The position numbers and the translations under genes are program-made. This document shows positions 1 to 8,190 of a stretch of DNA of 36,016 nt, piece by piece. The DNA is taken from positions 1 through 36,016 of the forward strand of contig JAJRWB010000005.1 in assembly GCA_024276995.1 (NCBI GenBank), read 5' to 3'. The stretch's first letter is position 1, and the number at the start of each line of letters is the position of its first letter. The notes under the pieces were generated by a model. The model was not told where the DNA came from and made no database searches. It saw only the letters and a program-made list of their open reading frames with translations. This DNA comes from Candidatus Eiseniibacteriota bacterium (GTDB lineage Bacteria; Orphanbacterota; Orphanbacteria; Orphanbacterales; Orphanbacteraceae).

Positions 1-471
1 GCGTACGATCACTCGACGTGGACGTGCAACGGTGGAAACCCGTACACAGCTTCCGGATTTCGTCTTCCGACGGACGCGGAATGGGAATACGCGGGGCAGT
101 ACAACGACGAACGGATCTACCCGTGGGGGAACACGGCGCCTGCCTGCAGTCTGGCGAACTACTGGGATTGTCTTACGGGACCCTACCCGCGGACGTCTGC
201 TGTCGGGAGCTATCCCGCGGCCCCGGCGGGGCTCCACCTGTATGACATGGCGGGAAACGTCTGGGAGTGGTGCAACGACTGGTGGACGTGCTCTCTGGGC
301 ACGGTGGCGGAAACCGATCCACCCGGTCCGGTCTCCGGCTCGTCTCGGGTGCTGCGCGGCGGCTCGTGGGGCAGCGGCGGCGTGTACGACCTCCGCTCGG
401 CGGACCGGTACTACGACTACCCGAGCTACGCGAGCAGCCTCACCGGGTTCCGGGTTGCCCGCAGTCAGTAG
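1..471 (+). CDS. FGE-sulfatase-fold protein, C-terminal part
   Basis: The reading frame is open from the first base, so the 5' end lies outside the window; 156 residues are visible and end at TAG. Hallmarks of the formylglycine-generating-enzyme/SUMF1 fold follow in order: FRLPTDAEWEYA, YPWGN, LYDMAGNVWEWCNDWW, RVLRGGSW and a terminal GFRVAR. In true FGEs the segment after the RGGS motif holds the two catalytic cysteines; here it reads GSGGVYDLRSADRYYDY and has none. It is therefore unlikely to activate sulfatases, and more likely an FGE-fold protein of unknown function, such as the C-terminal module of a larger secreted or regulatory protein. A short GC hairpin (528-540, no T tract) lies downstream. 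Confidence 0.85.
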   Translation, partial: AYDHSTWTCNGGNPYTASGFRLPTDAEWEYAGQYNDERIYPWGNTAPACSLANYWDCLTGPYPRTSAVGSYPAAPAGLHLYDMAGNVWEWCNDWWTCSLGTVAETDPPGPVSGSSRVLRGGSWGSGGVYDLRSADRYYDYPSYASSLTGFRVARSQ

Positions 472-584
472 AATTGCTTCTGGATTCTGCTGTGCTGTGT
501 TCTCTGTTCTGAATCGTAACGTCCCTGGGGGCGAAGCCCCTGGTCGCCGCGAACGGTTTTGCCGGCAGGCTTGAAGGGAGAGTC

Positions 585-628
585 GTCGGATGAATTCCGA
601 TTCATCCGTGTTTCGGATTTCATCCGAC
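585..628 (+). other. Nested, mutually exclusive inverted repeats
   Basis: A 10-base arm at 585-594 (GTCGGATGAA) is perfectly complementary to 619-628. Eight bases of the same arm (587-594) are also perfectly complementary to the nearer copy at 601-608, with a 6-base loop. The two hairpins cannot form together. The element lies between the FGE-fold gene and the GcvT-like gene, about 100 bases upstream of the latter's start. No T tract follows. The role is unknown. Confidence 0.5.
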
Positions 629-728
629 TCCGCGTCTCCTTCTCCTCCCCAATTCGCTTCCCATTCCCCCTCGCTCTGCGATACGATGATGCCTGTTTGC
701 CGAACTTCTCAATCGGAGTGGAAACCGT

Positions 729-1916
729 ATGCCGTTACCGACACCGTTCCATCCGCGCACGTCGAAGCTCTGCACGAGCCTCCTCTACAAGGATTGGGGG
801 GGATACTACGCCGTATGTGCATACGGCACTCCTTTCGACAGGGAGTACCAGGCGTTTCGCCAGACCGCCGGGCTGATCGACGTAACGCCGCTGATGAAGT
901 ATGAGGTAACCGGCGCCGACGCCGGCCGGTTCCTCTCGCACGTGATGGTGCGGAACATCGTGAAGCTGAAGACGGGGCGGGTGACGTACTGCTGCTGGTG
1001 TGACGGAAAGGGGAAGGTGCTCGACGACGGGACGGTGACCCGGTGGGCGGAAGATCACTTCCGCGTGACCTCGAATTCGCCCGCGCTTCGCTGGTTTCAG
1101 AACGCCGCGCGAGGTTTCGATGTGACGATCGAGGAGAGCACCGATCGGATCGCCGTGCTCGCGTTGCAGGGACCGTCGGCGCGGAAGATTCTCGCGCCGC
1201 TCACCGACCCCGATATCGGCTCGCTCCGTTATTTCGGCGCCATGAAGACGAAAGTGTGCGGCATTCCGGTGGAAGTGACCCGCACCGGCTATACCGGCGA
1301 TCTCGGCTACGAGATCTGGACGAAGAACGATCACGCCCTGGCGCTCTACGACGCGATTTTCTCCGCCGGGAAGATCCACGGCATCGAACCGTGCGGTCTC
1401 GACGCGATGGACGTGACTCGCATCGAAGCGGGTTTCATCCTCCACGGCATCGACTACTTCTCCGCGAAGAGCTGCCTCCTCGAGTCGCAGAAATCGACAC
1501 CCTTCGAGATCGGTCTCGGCTGGTCGGTGCAGCTCGGGCGAGAGCCGTTCATAGGAAGCGCGGCGCTCCGTGCCGAGAAGAAGCGCGGCGCCGCGCGCGC
1601 CCTCGTCGGGCTCGAGATCGACTGGGACGACCTCGAGCGGCTCTTCGACGAAGAGGGTCTTCCCCCGTCGGTGCCGTGCCACGGCTGGCGCGACCCGATC
1701 CCCGTCTATTCGGGCGATGTCCAGGTCGGGCGGGCGACGAGCGGTGTCTGGTCCCCGATCCTCAAGAAGAACCTCGCCCTCGCCACGGTGGAGAGCGCTT
1801 TCGCCGCGACGGGCACGCCGCTCCTCATCGAACAGACCATCGAGTTCGCCCGCAGGAAGGTGCGCGCCGTGGTGGTGAAGAAGCCGTTCTTCGATCCCGA
1901 AAGGAAACGGAGCTGA
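729..1916 (+). CDS. GcvT-family aminomethyltransferase-like protein
   Basis: A 395-residue protein of the folate-binding GcvT/aminomethyltransferase family. Visible signatures are the N-terminal domain with LDDGTVTRW (the Asp region that contacts the folate/aminomethyl group in GcvT), LALQGPSARKIL, RTGYTGDLGYEIW, EPCGLDAMDVTRIEAGF and the C-terminal barrel motif ATSGVWSPILKKNLALA. The ATG at 729 has a GGAG at 715-718. Its stop overlaps the next gene's start (TGATG), so it is co-translated with the FAD oxidoreductases. No lipoyl-protein, GcvH or GcvP gene is nearby, so a glycine-cleavage role is unlikely. A tetrahydrofolate-linked demethylation or demethoxylation of an unknown substrate, driven by the partner flavoproteins, fits better (inference). 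Confidence 0.9.
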   Translation: MPLPTPFHPRTSKLCTSLLYKDWGGYYAVCAYGTPFDREYQAFRQTAGLIDVTPLMKYEVTGADAGRFLSHVMVRNIVKLKTGRVTYCCWCDGKGKVLDDGTVTRWAEDHFRVTSNSPALRWFQNAARGFDVTIEESTDRIAVLALQGPSARKILAPLTDPDIGSLRYFGAMKTKVCGIPVEVTRTGYTGDLGYEIWTKNDHALALYDAIFSAGKIHGIEPCGLDAMDVTRIEAGFILHGIDYFSAKSCLLESQKSTPFEIGLGWSVQLGREPFIGSAALRAEKKRGAARALVGLEIDWDDLERLFDEEGLPPSVPCHGWRDPIPVYSGDVQVGRATSGVWSPILKKNLALATVESAFAATGTPLLIEQTIEFARRKVRAVVVKKPFFDPERKRS

Positions 1917-3505
1917 TGGCGAAACGCTACGACGCGATCATCGTCGGCGGAGGCCACAACGGCCTGGTGTGCGCCGCCTATCTCGCCCGCGCGGGGAGGA
2001 AGGTGCTCGTCCTCGAGAAACGCCGCGTCCTCGGCGGCGCGGCGGTCACCGAAGAGATCTATCCCGGTTTCCGCTTCTCCGTGCTCTCGTATGTCGTGAG
2101 TCTCTTGAGGCCTCAAATCATTCGTGACCTCGAGCTGCCGAAATACGGTCTCGAGATTCTTCCTCTCGACGCCTCGTTCCTCCCTTTGCCCGACGGCCGA
2201 TCCCTCACGAGGTGGGGGGATTGGGAGAGGACGCGTCGGGAGATTTCGAAATTCAGCGCCCGCGACGCCGAAGTGCTCCCCGAGTTCGGCAAGCTGATGG
2301 TGCACATGAGCCGCTTTGTCAAGCCGCTCCTCGACATGGCGCCTCCCGACCCGACCTCCTTCGATCCGCGTGAACTCGCGCGCCTTGGAAAGCTGGGAAA
2401 AAGCTTCACCGAACTCGGCCCAGACCTCCAGCGGTTGAAATATAAAATGCTTACCATGAGCGCCGCCGATTTCCTCGACATGTGGTTCGAGTCGGACGAG
2501 CTGAAAGGGGTCATGTCGGTGAGCGGGATCATCGGCACTTTCCTCGGTGTGCGTTCACCGGGGACGGCATACGTGCTCCTTCACCACTACATGGGCGAAA
2601 TCGACGGCGTCTTCCGGTCGTGGGGTTTTTCGAAAGGGGGCACCGGCGGCGTCAGTCTCGCCATCGCACGGAGCGCCGAGGCGGCGGGCGCCGAGATCCG
2701 GACCGATGCGCCCGTGGCGAAGGTGCTCCTCGGCGGCGACGCGGCGGAAGGGGTGGTGCTGGAAAACGGCGACGAGTTCCGGGCGAAGGCGGTCGTCTCC
2801 GCCGTCGATCCGCGGCGGACATTCTTCGGACTCGTGGGGAAGGAGCATCTCGACGACGAGACGATCACGGCGATCGGCAACTATACCTACCGGGGCAGCT
2901 CGGGGAAGGTGAACCTCGCCCTCGACGCAGTGCCCGATTTCACCTGCCGGCCCGGGACCGGGCCGCACCTCTACGGCGACATCGCCATCGCCCCGAATGT
3001 GCGCTACCTCGAGAAGGCGTACGACGAGGCGAAGGAGGGCGATTTCTCGAGCCGGCCGTACATGAACATCGTCATCCCGTCGCTCTCCGATCCGACGGTG
3101 GCGCCCCCCGGGAAGCACGTGATGTCGATCTTCGTCCAGTACGCGCCCTACCATATCAAGGAAGGCCCCGAACAGTGGCCGTTGAGGAAGGACGCTTTCG
3201 GCGAGGCGGTCCTCTCGACGCTCGAAGAGTACTGTCCGAAGATCCGTGATTCGATCCTTCACATGCAGGTGATCACCCCCTGGGAGATGGAGCAGGAGTA
3301 CGGCCTCACCGAAGGGAACATCTTTCACGGCGAGCTGAGTCTCGAGCAGCTTTTCTTCCTGAGGCCGACGGCGAAGATGGCCCGTTACCGGACGCCGGTG
3401 AGACACCTGTGGATGTGCGCGTCGGGCACCCACCCGGGCGGGGGGATCATGGGGGCTTCGGGCATGCTCGCCGCGCGGGAGCTGATGAAGGCGGGGGGCG
3501 TGTGA
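1916..3505 (+). CDS. FAD-dependent oxidoreductase, COG1233/PYROXD2-like
   Basis: A 529-residue flavoprotein of the phytoene-desaturase/PYROXD2 group. The N terminus has the FAD dinucleotide-binding motif VGGGHNGLVCAAYLARAG followed by EKRRVLGGAA. The C terminus has the family's closing block, CASGTHPGGGIMGASGMLAA, which contacts FAD. A central segment (VVSAVDPRRTFF) marks the return to the FAD domain. The start codon overlaps the stop of the GcvT-like gene, and its stop overlaps the next, paralogous oxidoreductase gene (TGATG). The substrate is unknown. Members of this family oxidise C-C or C-N bonds, and coupling to a GcvT-like protein suggests oxidative removal of a one-carbon group. Confidence 0.9.
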   Translation: MAKRYDAIIVGGGHNGLVCAAYLARAGRKVLVLEKRRVLGGAAVTEEIYPGFRFSVLSYVVSLLRPQIIRDLELPKYGLEILPLDASFLPLPDGRSLTRWGDWERTRREISKFSARDAEVLPEFGKLMVHMSRFVKPLLDMAPPDPTSFDPRELARLGKLGKSFTELGPDLQRLKYKMLTMSAADFLDMWFESDELKGVMSVSGIIGTFLGVRSPGTAYVLLHHYMGEIDGVFRSWGFSKGGTGGVSLAIARSAEAAGAEIRTDAPVAKVLLGGDAAEGVVLENGDEFRAKAVVSAVDPRRTFFGLVGKEHLDDETITAIGNYTYRGSSGKVNLALDAVPDFTCRPGTGPHLYGDIAIAPNVRYLEKAYDEAKEGDFSSRPYMNIVIPSLSDPTVAPPGKHVMSIFVQYAPYHIKEGPEQWPLRKDAFGEAVLSTLEEYCPKIRDSILHMQVITPWEMEQEYGLTEGNIFHGELSLEQLFFLRPTAKMARYRTPVRHLWMCASGTHPGGGIMGASGMLAARELMKAGGV

Positions 3506-5052
3506 TGTCGAAGTACGACGTCATCGTGATCGGCGCGGGGCACAACGGCCTTACGGCGGCGGCGCTTCTCGCCAAGGCGGGACGGAAAGTTCTCCTCCTC
3601 GAGCGGCGCGATTCGATCGGGGGGCTCGCCGGCGCGGTGTGTTTCCACGAAGGATACAGCGCGCCCGGTATTCTCCACGATACTTCAGGGGTGAGAGATT
3701 GGGTGGTGGAGAAGCTCGCCCTCGGGAAACACGGACTCGAGCGGGCGGGGAAGGAAGAGAGCGCCGTTTTCTGTCCGGAGGAGGAGGGGGGCGGTCTCTT
3801 GCTTCACCGCGATCCGGAAGACGCCGCGGACGAACTGCGCCGCGTCTCGCCCGGCGACGTCGAAGGGTATGCGCGATACCGGGAAACGATCGTTCGCTTC
3901 CGCCGCGTGCTCGAACCGCTTCTCAACGAATCTCCCCCGACGATCAACCCGTCATCCACCGGCGACTTCGCGCACCTTCTGCGGCTCGGCCTCAAGGCGC
4001 GCCTTCTCGGCGGCGAGGGGATGACCGGGTTTCTCCGCATCGTCCCGATGCCGGTGTCCGACTGGATGGACGAATGCTTCGTCTCGCCCGCGGTGAAGGC
4101 CCTCGTGGCGGGTCCGGCCCACGACGGGTCGTACCTCGGCCCGCGATCGCCCGGATCGGCGGCGGCGCTCCTCTTTCACGAGGCTGTGGCCGGAGCGCAA
4201 GTGAAGGGAGGGGGCGCGGCGCTCGTCGGCGCTCTCGAGAAAGCGTGCCGCGCGGCGGGCGTAAAGATCAGGCTCTCGTCCCCCGTGGAGGAGATCCGTT
4301 TCTCCGCCGGCGCGGTGAACGGCGTGACGGTGGCGGGCGACGAGAGGATCGAGGCCGATGCCGTCGCGTAGTCGTGCGATCCGGTCACCACGTTCCTTCG
4401 GCTGATCCGGTCGACCACTCTTCCCGTCGACTTCGCGGAGAAGATCGGCGCGTGGCGCGCGCGGGGAACGGCGGCAAAGATCCATATCGCCCTTTCGGGA
4501 AGGCCCCGTTTCGCAGGGAAGGAGTCGGATACGATCGCCCATGCCCGTTTCGCGTCGGATCTCGACGAAATCGAAAGGGCGTTCAACAGTGTGAAATACG
4601 GCGAAATACCGCCGGCGCCCTATCTCGACGTGACGATCCCCTCGTTCGCCGACCCCGCCCTCGCGCCGGAAGGGCATCACGTGATGTCGGTGCTCGCCTA
4701 CGGCGTGCCGTACGCTCTCGACGGCGGCTGGAAGGACGCGCGAAGGGAGGAACTCGGAGACCGCGTGGTGAAGCGGCTCGCCGCGGCCATGCCCGACATC
4801 GAGTCGAGGATCGTCGCTCGGCAGGTGCTCACGCCGCTCGACCTGGAAGAGGAATACGGCACGGCGGGGGGGCATCTCTTTCACGGGGAGCATGGTCTCG
4901 ACCAGCTTCTCTTCATGCGTCCCGACGTGTCGTGCGCCCGTTACGCCACGCCTCTCGGGGGGCTTTACCTCTGCGGTTCCTCCTCCCATCCCGGCGGGGG
5001 AATCACCTGCGCGCCCGGCGCTCTCGGCGCGTCCACCCTTCTCGGATCGTAA
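3505..5052 (+). pseudogene. Second COG1233 FAD oxidoreductase, interrupted by one amber codon
   Basis: The frame encodes a paralogue of the preceding flavoprotein: VIGAGHNGLTAAALLAKAG with ERRDSIGGLAG at the N terminus, and LYLCGSSSHPGGGITCAPGALGA at the C terminus. It is broken at codon 289 by TAG (4369-4371). The same frame then continues without further damage for 227 codons to TAA at 5050-5052, retaining family motifs. In the upstream paralogue the aligned motif is VVSAVDP; here it is VA-stop-SCDP, so the stop replaces a Ser position and one change (TCG to TAG) explains it. This could be a recent nonsense mutation, an assembly error, or readthrough. Without suppression only the N-terminal FAD-binding half is made. 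The stop lies 3 bases from the convergent selD stop. Confidence 0.85.
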
Positions 5053-5055
5053 GCG

Positions 5056-6114
5056 TCACGCCAGCGTGATCCGAGACGGCGTGCCTCCGGTCACCGTGCC
5101 GATCGTTGCGGCACGCCTTACACCGCGCCGGCGGAGCTCTTCGTGGAACGCTTCTTCCTGTTCGGGGGGAATCGCCACGAGCAGTCCCCCCGATGTCTGG
5201 GCGTCGGAGAGGAGAATACCGATCTTCTCCTCCGTGCCGGTCGAATCGACCGACCCTTTCAGATCGTTCCAGTTCGTCCGGCTTCCGCCGCAGATGCAGC
5301 CGTCATCGAGATACTTCATCGCCCCTTTCAGCAGCGGCACCTTCTTCCAGTCGATTTCCGCCGACACGCCGCTCGCCTCGAGGAGATTCATCAGGTGGCC
5401 GAGGAGTCCGAAGCCGGTGACATCGGTGGCGGCGCGTGCGCCGGAGGCGATCATCGCCTCGCACGCGCCCCGGTTGAGGGCGGCCATCGTCTCGATCGCC
5501 TCGTCGATCGCCCCTTCGCTGTCTTTCCCCTGTTTGAACGCGGTGGTCACCAGGCCGCTCCCGATCGGTTTCGTCAGCACGAGCCGATCGCCCGCCGCGG
5601 CGAGCGCGTTGCCGAGCACCCGGTCGGGGTGGACCGTGCCGGTCACGGCGAGCCCGTAGATCGGCTCTTCGCTCTTGAGCGTGTGGCCGCCGACGATGTC
5701 GATCCCCGCCTCCGCCGCCACCGCCGCGCCTCCCTTCAGGATCCGGGCGAGGACCTCGCCGGGAAGCGTCTTTTCGGGGAAGCCGACGATGTTGAGCGCC
5801 GAGAAGGGCGTCCCTCCCATGGCGTACACATCGCTGAGCGAGTTCGCCGCGGCGATCCGCCCGAAGGTGAACGGATCATCCACGATCGGCGTGAAGAAGT
5901 CGGTGGTCAGGATGAGCGCCACGTCGTCGCTCAGGCGCACCACGCCGGCGTCGTCCGACGTGTTCCCCGCCACGATCACGTTCCGGCCCGACGGGCCGGG
6001 CAATCCGCCGAGCACTTCCCTCAGGAAGGCGCGCGGATGCTTCGCCGCTCACCCCGCCTTGGCGGCGTAGCTCGTCAGACGGATCTTCTCGCGGTCGTCG
6101 TTCGTTTCGACCAT
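5056..6114 (-). CDS. selD: Selenide, water dikinase SelD (itself a selenoprotein)
   Basis: SelD makes selenophosphate from selenide and ATP, the selenium donor for Sec-tRNA and selenouridine. Translating from the ATG at 6114 gives IRLTSYAAKAG, an in-frame TGA (6051-6049, codon 22), then AAKH. This is exactly the catalytic Cys/Sec position of SelD, so UGA is read as selenocysteine. The total is 352 residues, the usual family length; a caller that treats UGA as stop keeps only the 319-residue part from 6015. Other family motifs are SDDAGVVRL, TTDFFTPIVDDP, GRIAAANSLSDVYAMGG, DIVGGHTLKS and TDVTGFGLLGH. It follows the DUF1573 gene by 29 bases, probably in the nupC transcript. Confidence 0.95.
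6008..6048 (-). promoter_or_regulatory. Candidate bacterial SECIS element in selD
   Basis: Twenty bases after the UGA (minus strand) lies CTTCC-TGAG-GGAAG, with the stem at 6028-6024 and 6019-6015. It can be extended by GC/GC pairing past a bulged T and by CCG/CGG further out. A hairpin with a small G/U-containing loop at this distance from UGA is what SelB-type bacterial SECIS elements look like. Pairing was assessed by eye; no folding energy was computed. Confidence 0.55.
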
Positions 6115-6143
6115 GCCGTTTCGTCTCCTGTCGCGTTTCTCGT

Positions 6144-6815
6144 CTATCGAATCTGCCCGAGCACCGGGACGTCGATCTCTTCGTATCCTTCGATCGTCGT
6201 GGCGATCCGTATCGTGTCGCGAATCGTCCTTCTCTCCTCCGAAGGGAGGAGCACCGCGTCGATCCGGTAATCATCTTTCTCTTCGAGGGGCGTCACGTCG
6301 AACCGGAAGAGCCCGGTCGCCGAACTTACCCCCGTGATCTCGAGGGGAACACCGCTCCCCGATCGGATTGTAATACTTTTCGTCAGGCTCCGGTTCAGCC
6401 GTGCGTTGGAAAAGAAGAGCGCCGTCGGCGAGTGGCTTACCGTGCGCACCACGAAGCCGTGGAGAATGAGCACGGCGCGCTCGCGCCCCGGGTCGTTGTT
6501 GATGATGAAGATGCTCTTTCGGATCTCCCCTTCCATCTTGCGCGTATCGAGCGATCCCTTCAACGGGACGGCGCCGCCGGGGGTGATCGTGCTGTCGGGA
6601 AGAACCGCCACCGTGCAGCCGCACGTGGTCGACACGTGGGTGATCCTGAGCGTTTCGTCCCCTTCGTTCCGCAGGGAAAGGGAGTACGGCACCACACGGT
6701 CCCCCTCGATGATCCCCAGGTCGGTCACGAGAGGATCGAAGACGAGGTGGGGCGACGCGACGGCGAAGCGCGGCGCGAGGAGAAGGAGCGCCAGAATCGC
6801 CGCGGAGGGTTTCAT
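6144..6815 (-). CDS. Exported DUF1573 protein
   Basis: A 223-residue protein beginning with a Sec signal peptide (MKPSAAILALLLLAPRFAVA, cleavage likely after AVA). It then shows an Ig-like DUF1573 domain: FDPLVTDLGIIEGDRV, SLSLRNEGDETLRI and THVSTTCGCTVA. The CGC motif is typical of DUF1573, common in the FCB group. A second beta-rich domain follows. The ATG overlaps the nupC stop (ATGA), so the two are translationally coupled, and selD follows in the same direction. The function is unknown; a periplasmic or surface location is predicted from the signal peptide. Confidence 0.88.
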   Translation of the reverse strand: MKPSAAILALLLLAPRFAVASPHLVFDPLVTDLGIIEGDRVVPYSLSLRNEGDETLRITHVSTTCGCTVAVLPDSTITPGGAVPLKGSLDTRKMEGEIRKSIFIINNDPGRERAVLILHGFVVRTVSHSPTALFFSNARLNRSLTKSITIRSGSGVPLEITGVSSATGLFRFDVTPLEEKDDYRIDAVLLPSEERRTIRDTIRIATTIEGYEEIDVPVLGQIR

Positions 6816-8080
6816 CGGATCAGCGTCCCCGCGATCGCCGCGGTCATCCACGAAGCCATCGCGCCCGCGAACATCGCCTTCAGGCCGATCCGCGCGAGGT
6901 CGCCCCGCCGTTCTGGAGCGATGCCGCCGATGCCGCCGATCTGGATCCCGATCGATCCGAGGTTGGCGAAGCCGCACAGCGCGTATGTGGCGATCACCAC
7001 CGACCGCGGGTGGAGCGTCTCGCGAAGCTCCCCCAGCTCGAGGTAGGCGATGAACTCGTTGATCGAGATCTTGGTGCCGAGCATGCCCCCCACGATGAAC
7101 ATGTCCTCCTTCGGAACGCCGATCGCCCACGCCATGGGGGAGAAGATGTATCCGAGAATCTCCTTCACGCTCGTGTGGGCGAAGCCGAGGAAGAAATCGA
7201 ACATGGCGACGAGGGCGATGAACGCGAGGAGCATGGCGCCCACGTTGAGGGCGAGCTTGAGCCCCTGCGCCGCGCCGTCGGCGGCTGCATCGATCACGTT
7301 GATCGACGTCTTCTCGATGGCGAGCTTCGCGCCCCCCGCGGTGACCGGCGTGCCGATCTCGGGGATCATGATCTTGGCGAGTACGAGCGCCGCCGGCGCG
7401 GACATCACCGACGCGGCGAGAAGATTCCCGGCGTCGATGCCGAAGCGGACATACGCCGCCATCACGCCGCCTGCCACGGTGGCGAAGCCCCCCACCATGA
7501 CCACCATCAGCTCCGACTGGGTCATCTGCGAGATGTAAGGCCGGATCACGAGAGGCGCTTCCGTCTGGCCGACGAAGATGTTCGCCGACGCGGAGAGCGT
7601 CTCCGCCCCGCTCGTGCCGAGGGTCTTCTCCATGATCCACGCGAAGAGGCGGACGATCCTCTGCATGACGCCGAGGTGGTAGAGCACCGACATGAGCGAT
7701 GAGAAGAAGATGATCGTCGTGAGGATATGAAACGCGAAGATCGTTCCGATGGGGACCGCGTCTCCCGTGGAGAGATCGATGATACCGAACGGCCCCGGGC
7801 CGCCGATCGCCTCCACCACCCCGGGCACGCCGCGGTAGAGATTGCCGAAGAGGAACGACGCGCCGTTGTCGGTGAAGCTGAGCAGTTTCGCCACCGCCAC
7901 GCGGGCGAAGGCGAACATCGCCTCGCCGGGGGCGGTGCGCAGGATGATGAGAGCGAAGATCCACTGAAGGGAAAGTCCGCCGGCGACGAGCCTCCAGTTG
8001 ATCTTCCGCCGGTTGTTCGACAGGAGCCACGCGATGCCGACGATGAAAGCCACGCCGAAAAGGGATATGAAACGCTCCAA
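6812..8080 (-). CDS. nupC: Concentrative nucleoside transporter (CNT/NupC family)
   Basis: A polytopic inner-membrane permease that takes up nucleosides with a cation. Family signatures include FVGQTEAPLVIRPYI, the nucleoside/cation site segment TKISINEFIAYLEL, and CGFANLGSIGIQIGGIGGIAPERR. I place the start at TTG 8080 (422 residues): it has AAGGAG six bases upstream, and a near-consensus promoter (-35 TTGACA, -10 TACAGT) overlaps the farther upstream TTG at 8110, which would then lie at the transcription start region. Starting at 8110 would add ten residues. It is the first gene of a likely nupC-DUF1573-selD transcript. Confidence 0.92.
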   Translation of the reverse strand: MERFISLFGVAFIVGIAWLLSNNRRKINWRLVAGGLSLQWIFALIILRTAPGEAMFAFARVAVAKLLSFTDNGASFLFGNLYRGVPGVVEAIGGPGPFGIIDLSTGDAVPIGTIFAFHILTTIIFFSSLMSVLYHLGVMQRIVRLFAWIMEKTLGTSGAETLSASANIFVGQTEAPLVIRPYISQMTQSELMVVMVGGFATVAGGVMAAYVRFGIDAGNLLAASVMSAPAALVLAKIMIPEIGTPVTAGGAKLAIEKTSINVIDAAADGAAQGLKLALNVGAMLLAFIALVAMFDFFLGFAHTSVKEILGYIFSPMAWAIGVPKEDMFIVGGMLGTKISINEFIAYLELGELRETLHPRSVVIATYALCGFANLGSIGIQIGGIGGIAPERRGDLARIGLKAMFAGAMASWMTAAIAGTLIR

Positions 8081-8109
8081 GAGCTTCTCCTTGTTCAGAT
8101 GGAACCACA

Positions 8110-8138
8110 ACTGTACGGGGGGCGATGGGGGGTGTCAA
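8110..8138 (-). promoter_or_regulatory. Sigma70-type promoter of nupC
   Basis: On the minus strand TTGACA (8138-8133) is separated by exactly 17 bases from TACAGT (8115-8110). Transcription would begin near 8103, just upstream of the AAGGAG and TTG start of nupC. The divergent glycosyltransferase gene begins about 50 bases to the other side. Confidence 0.8.
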
Positions 8139-8190
8139 CGGGCGTGATCGTCTGGTACTGTTGCCGTTGTTGCCGCGTGGAGGGTCGCGC

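Noticed and set aside
527-541. Possible terminator after the FGE-fold gene
   Set aside because: Only a 5-bp GC stem with a 3-base loop and no T tract.
1043-1915. N-terminal extension of the first FAD oxidoreductase upstream of ATG 1916
   Set aside because: The frame happens to be open through the GcvT-like gene, but the flavoprotein family begins at the dinucleotide-binding motif right after ATG 1916.
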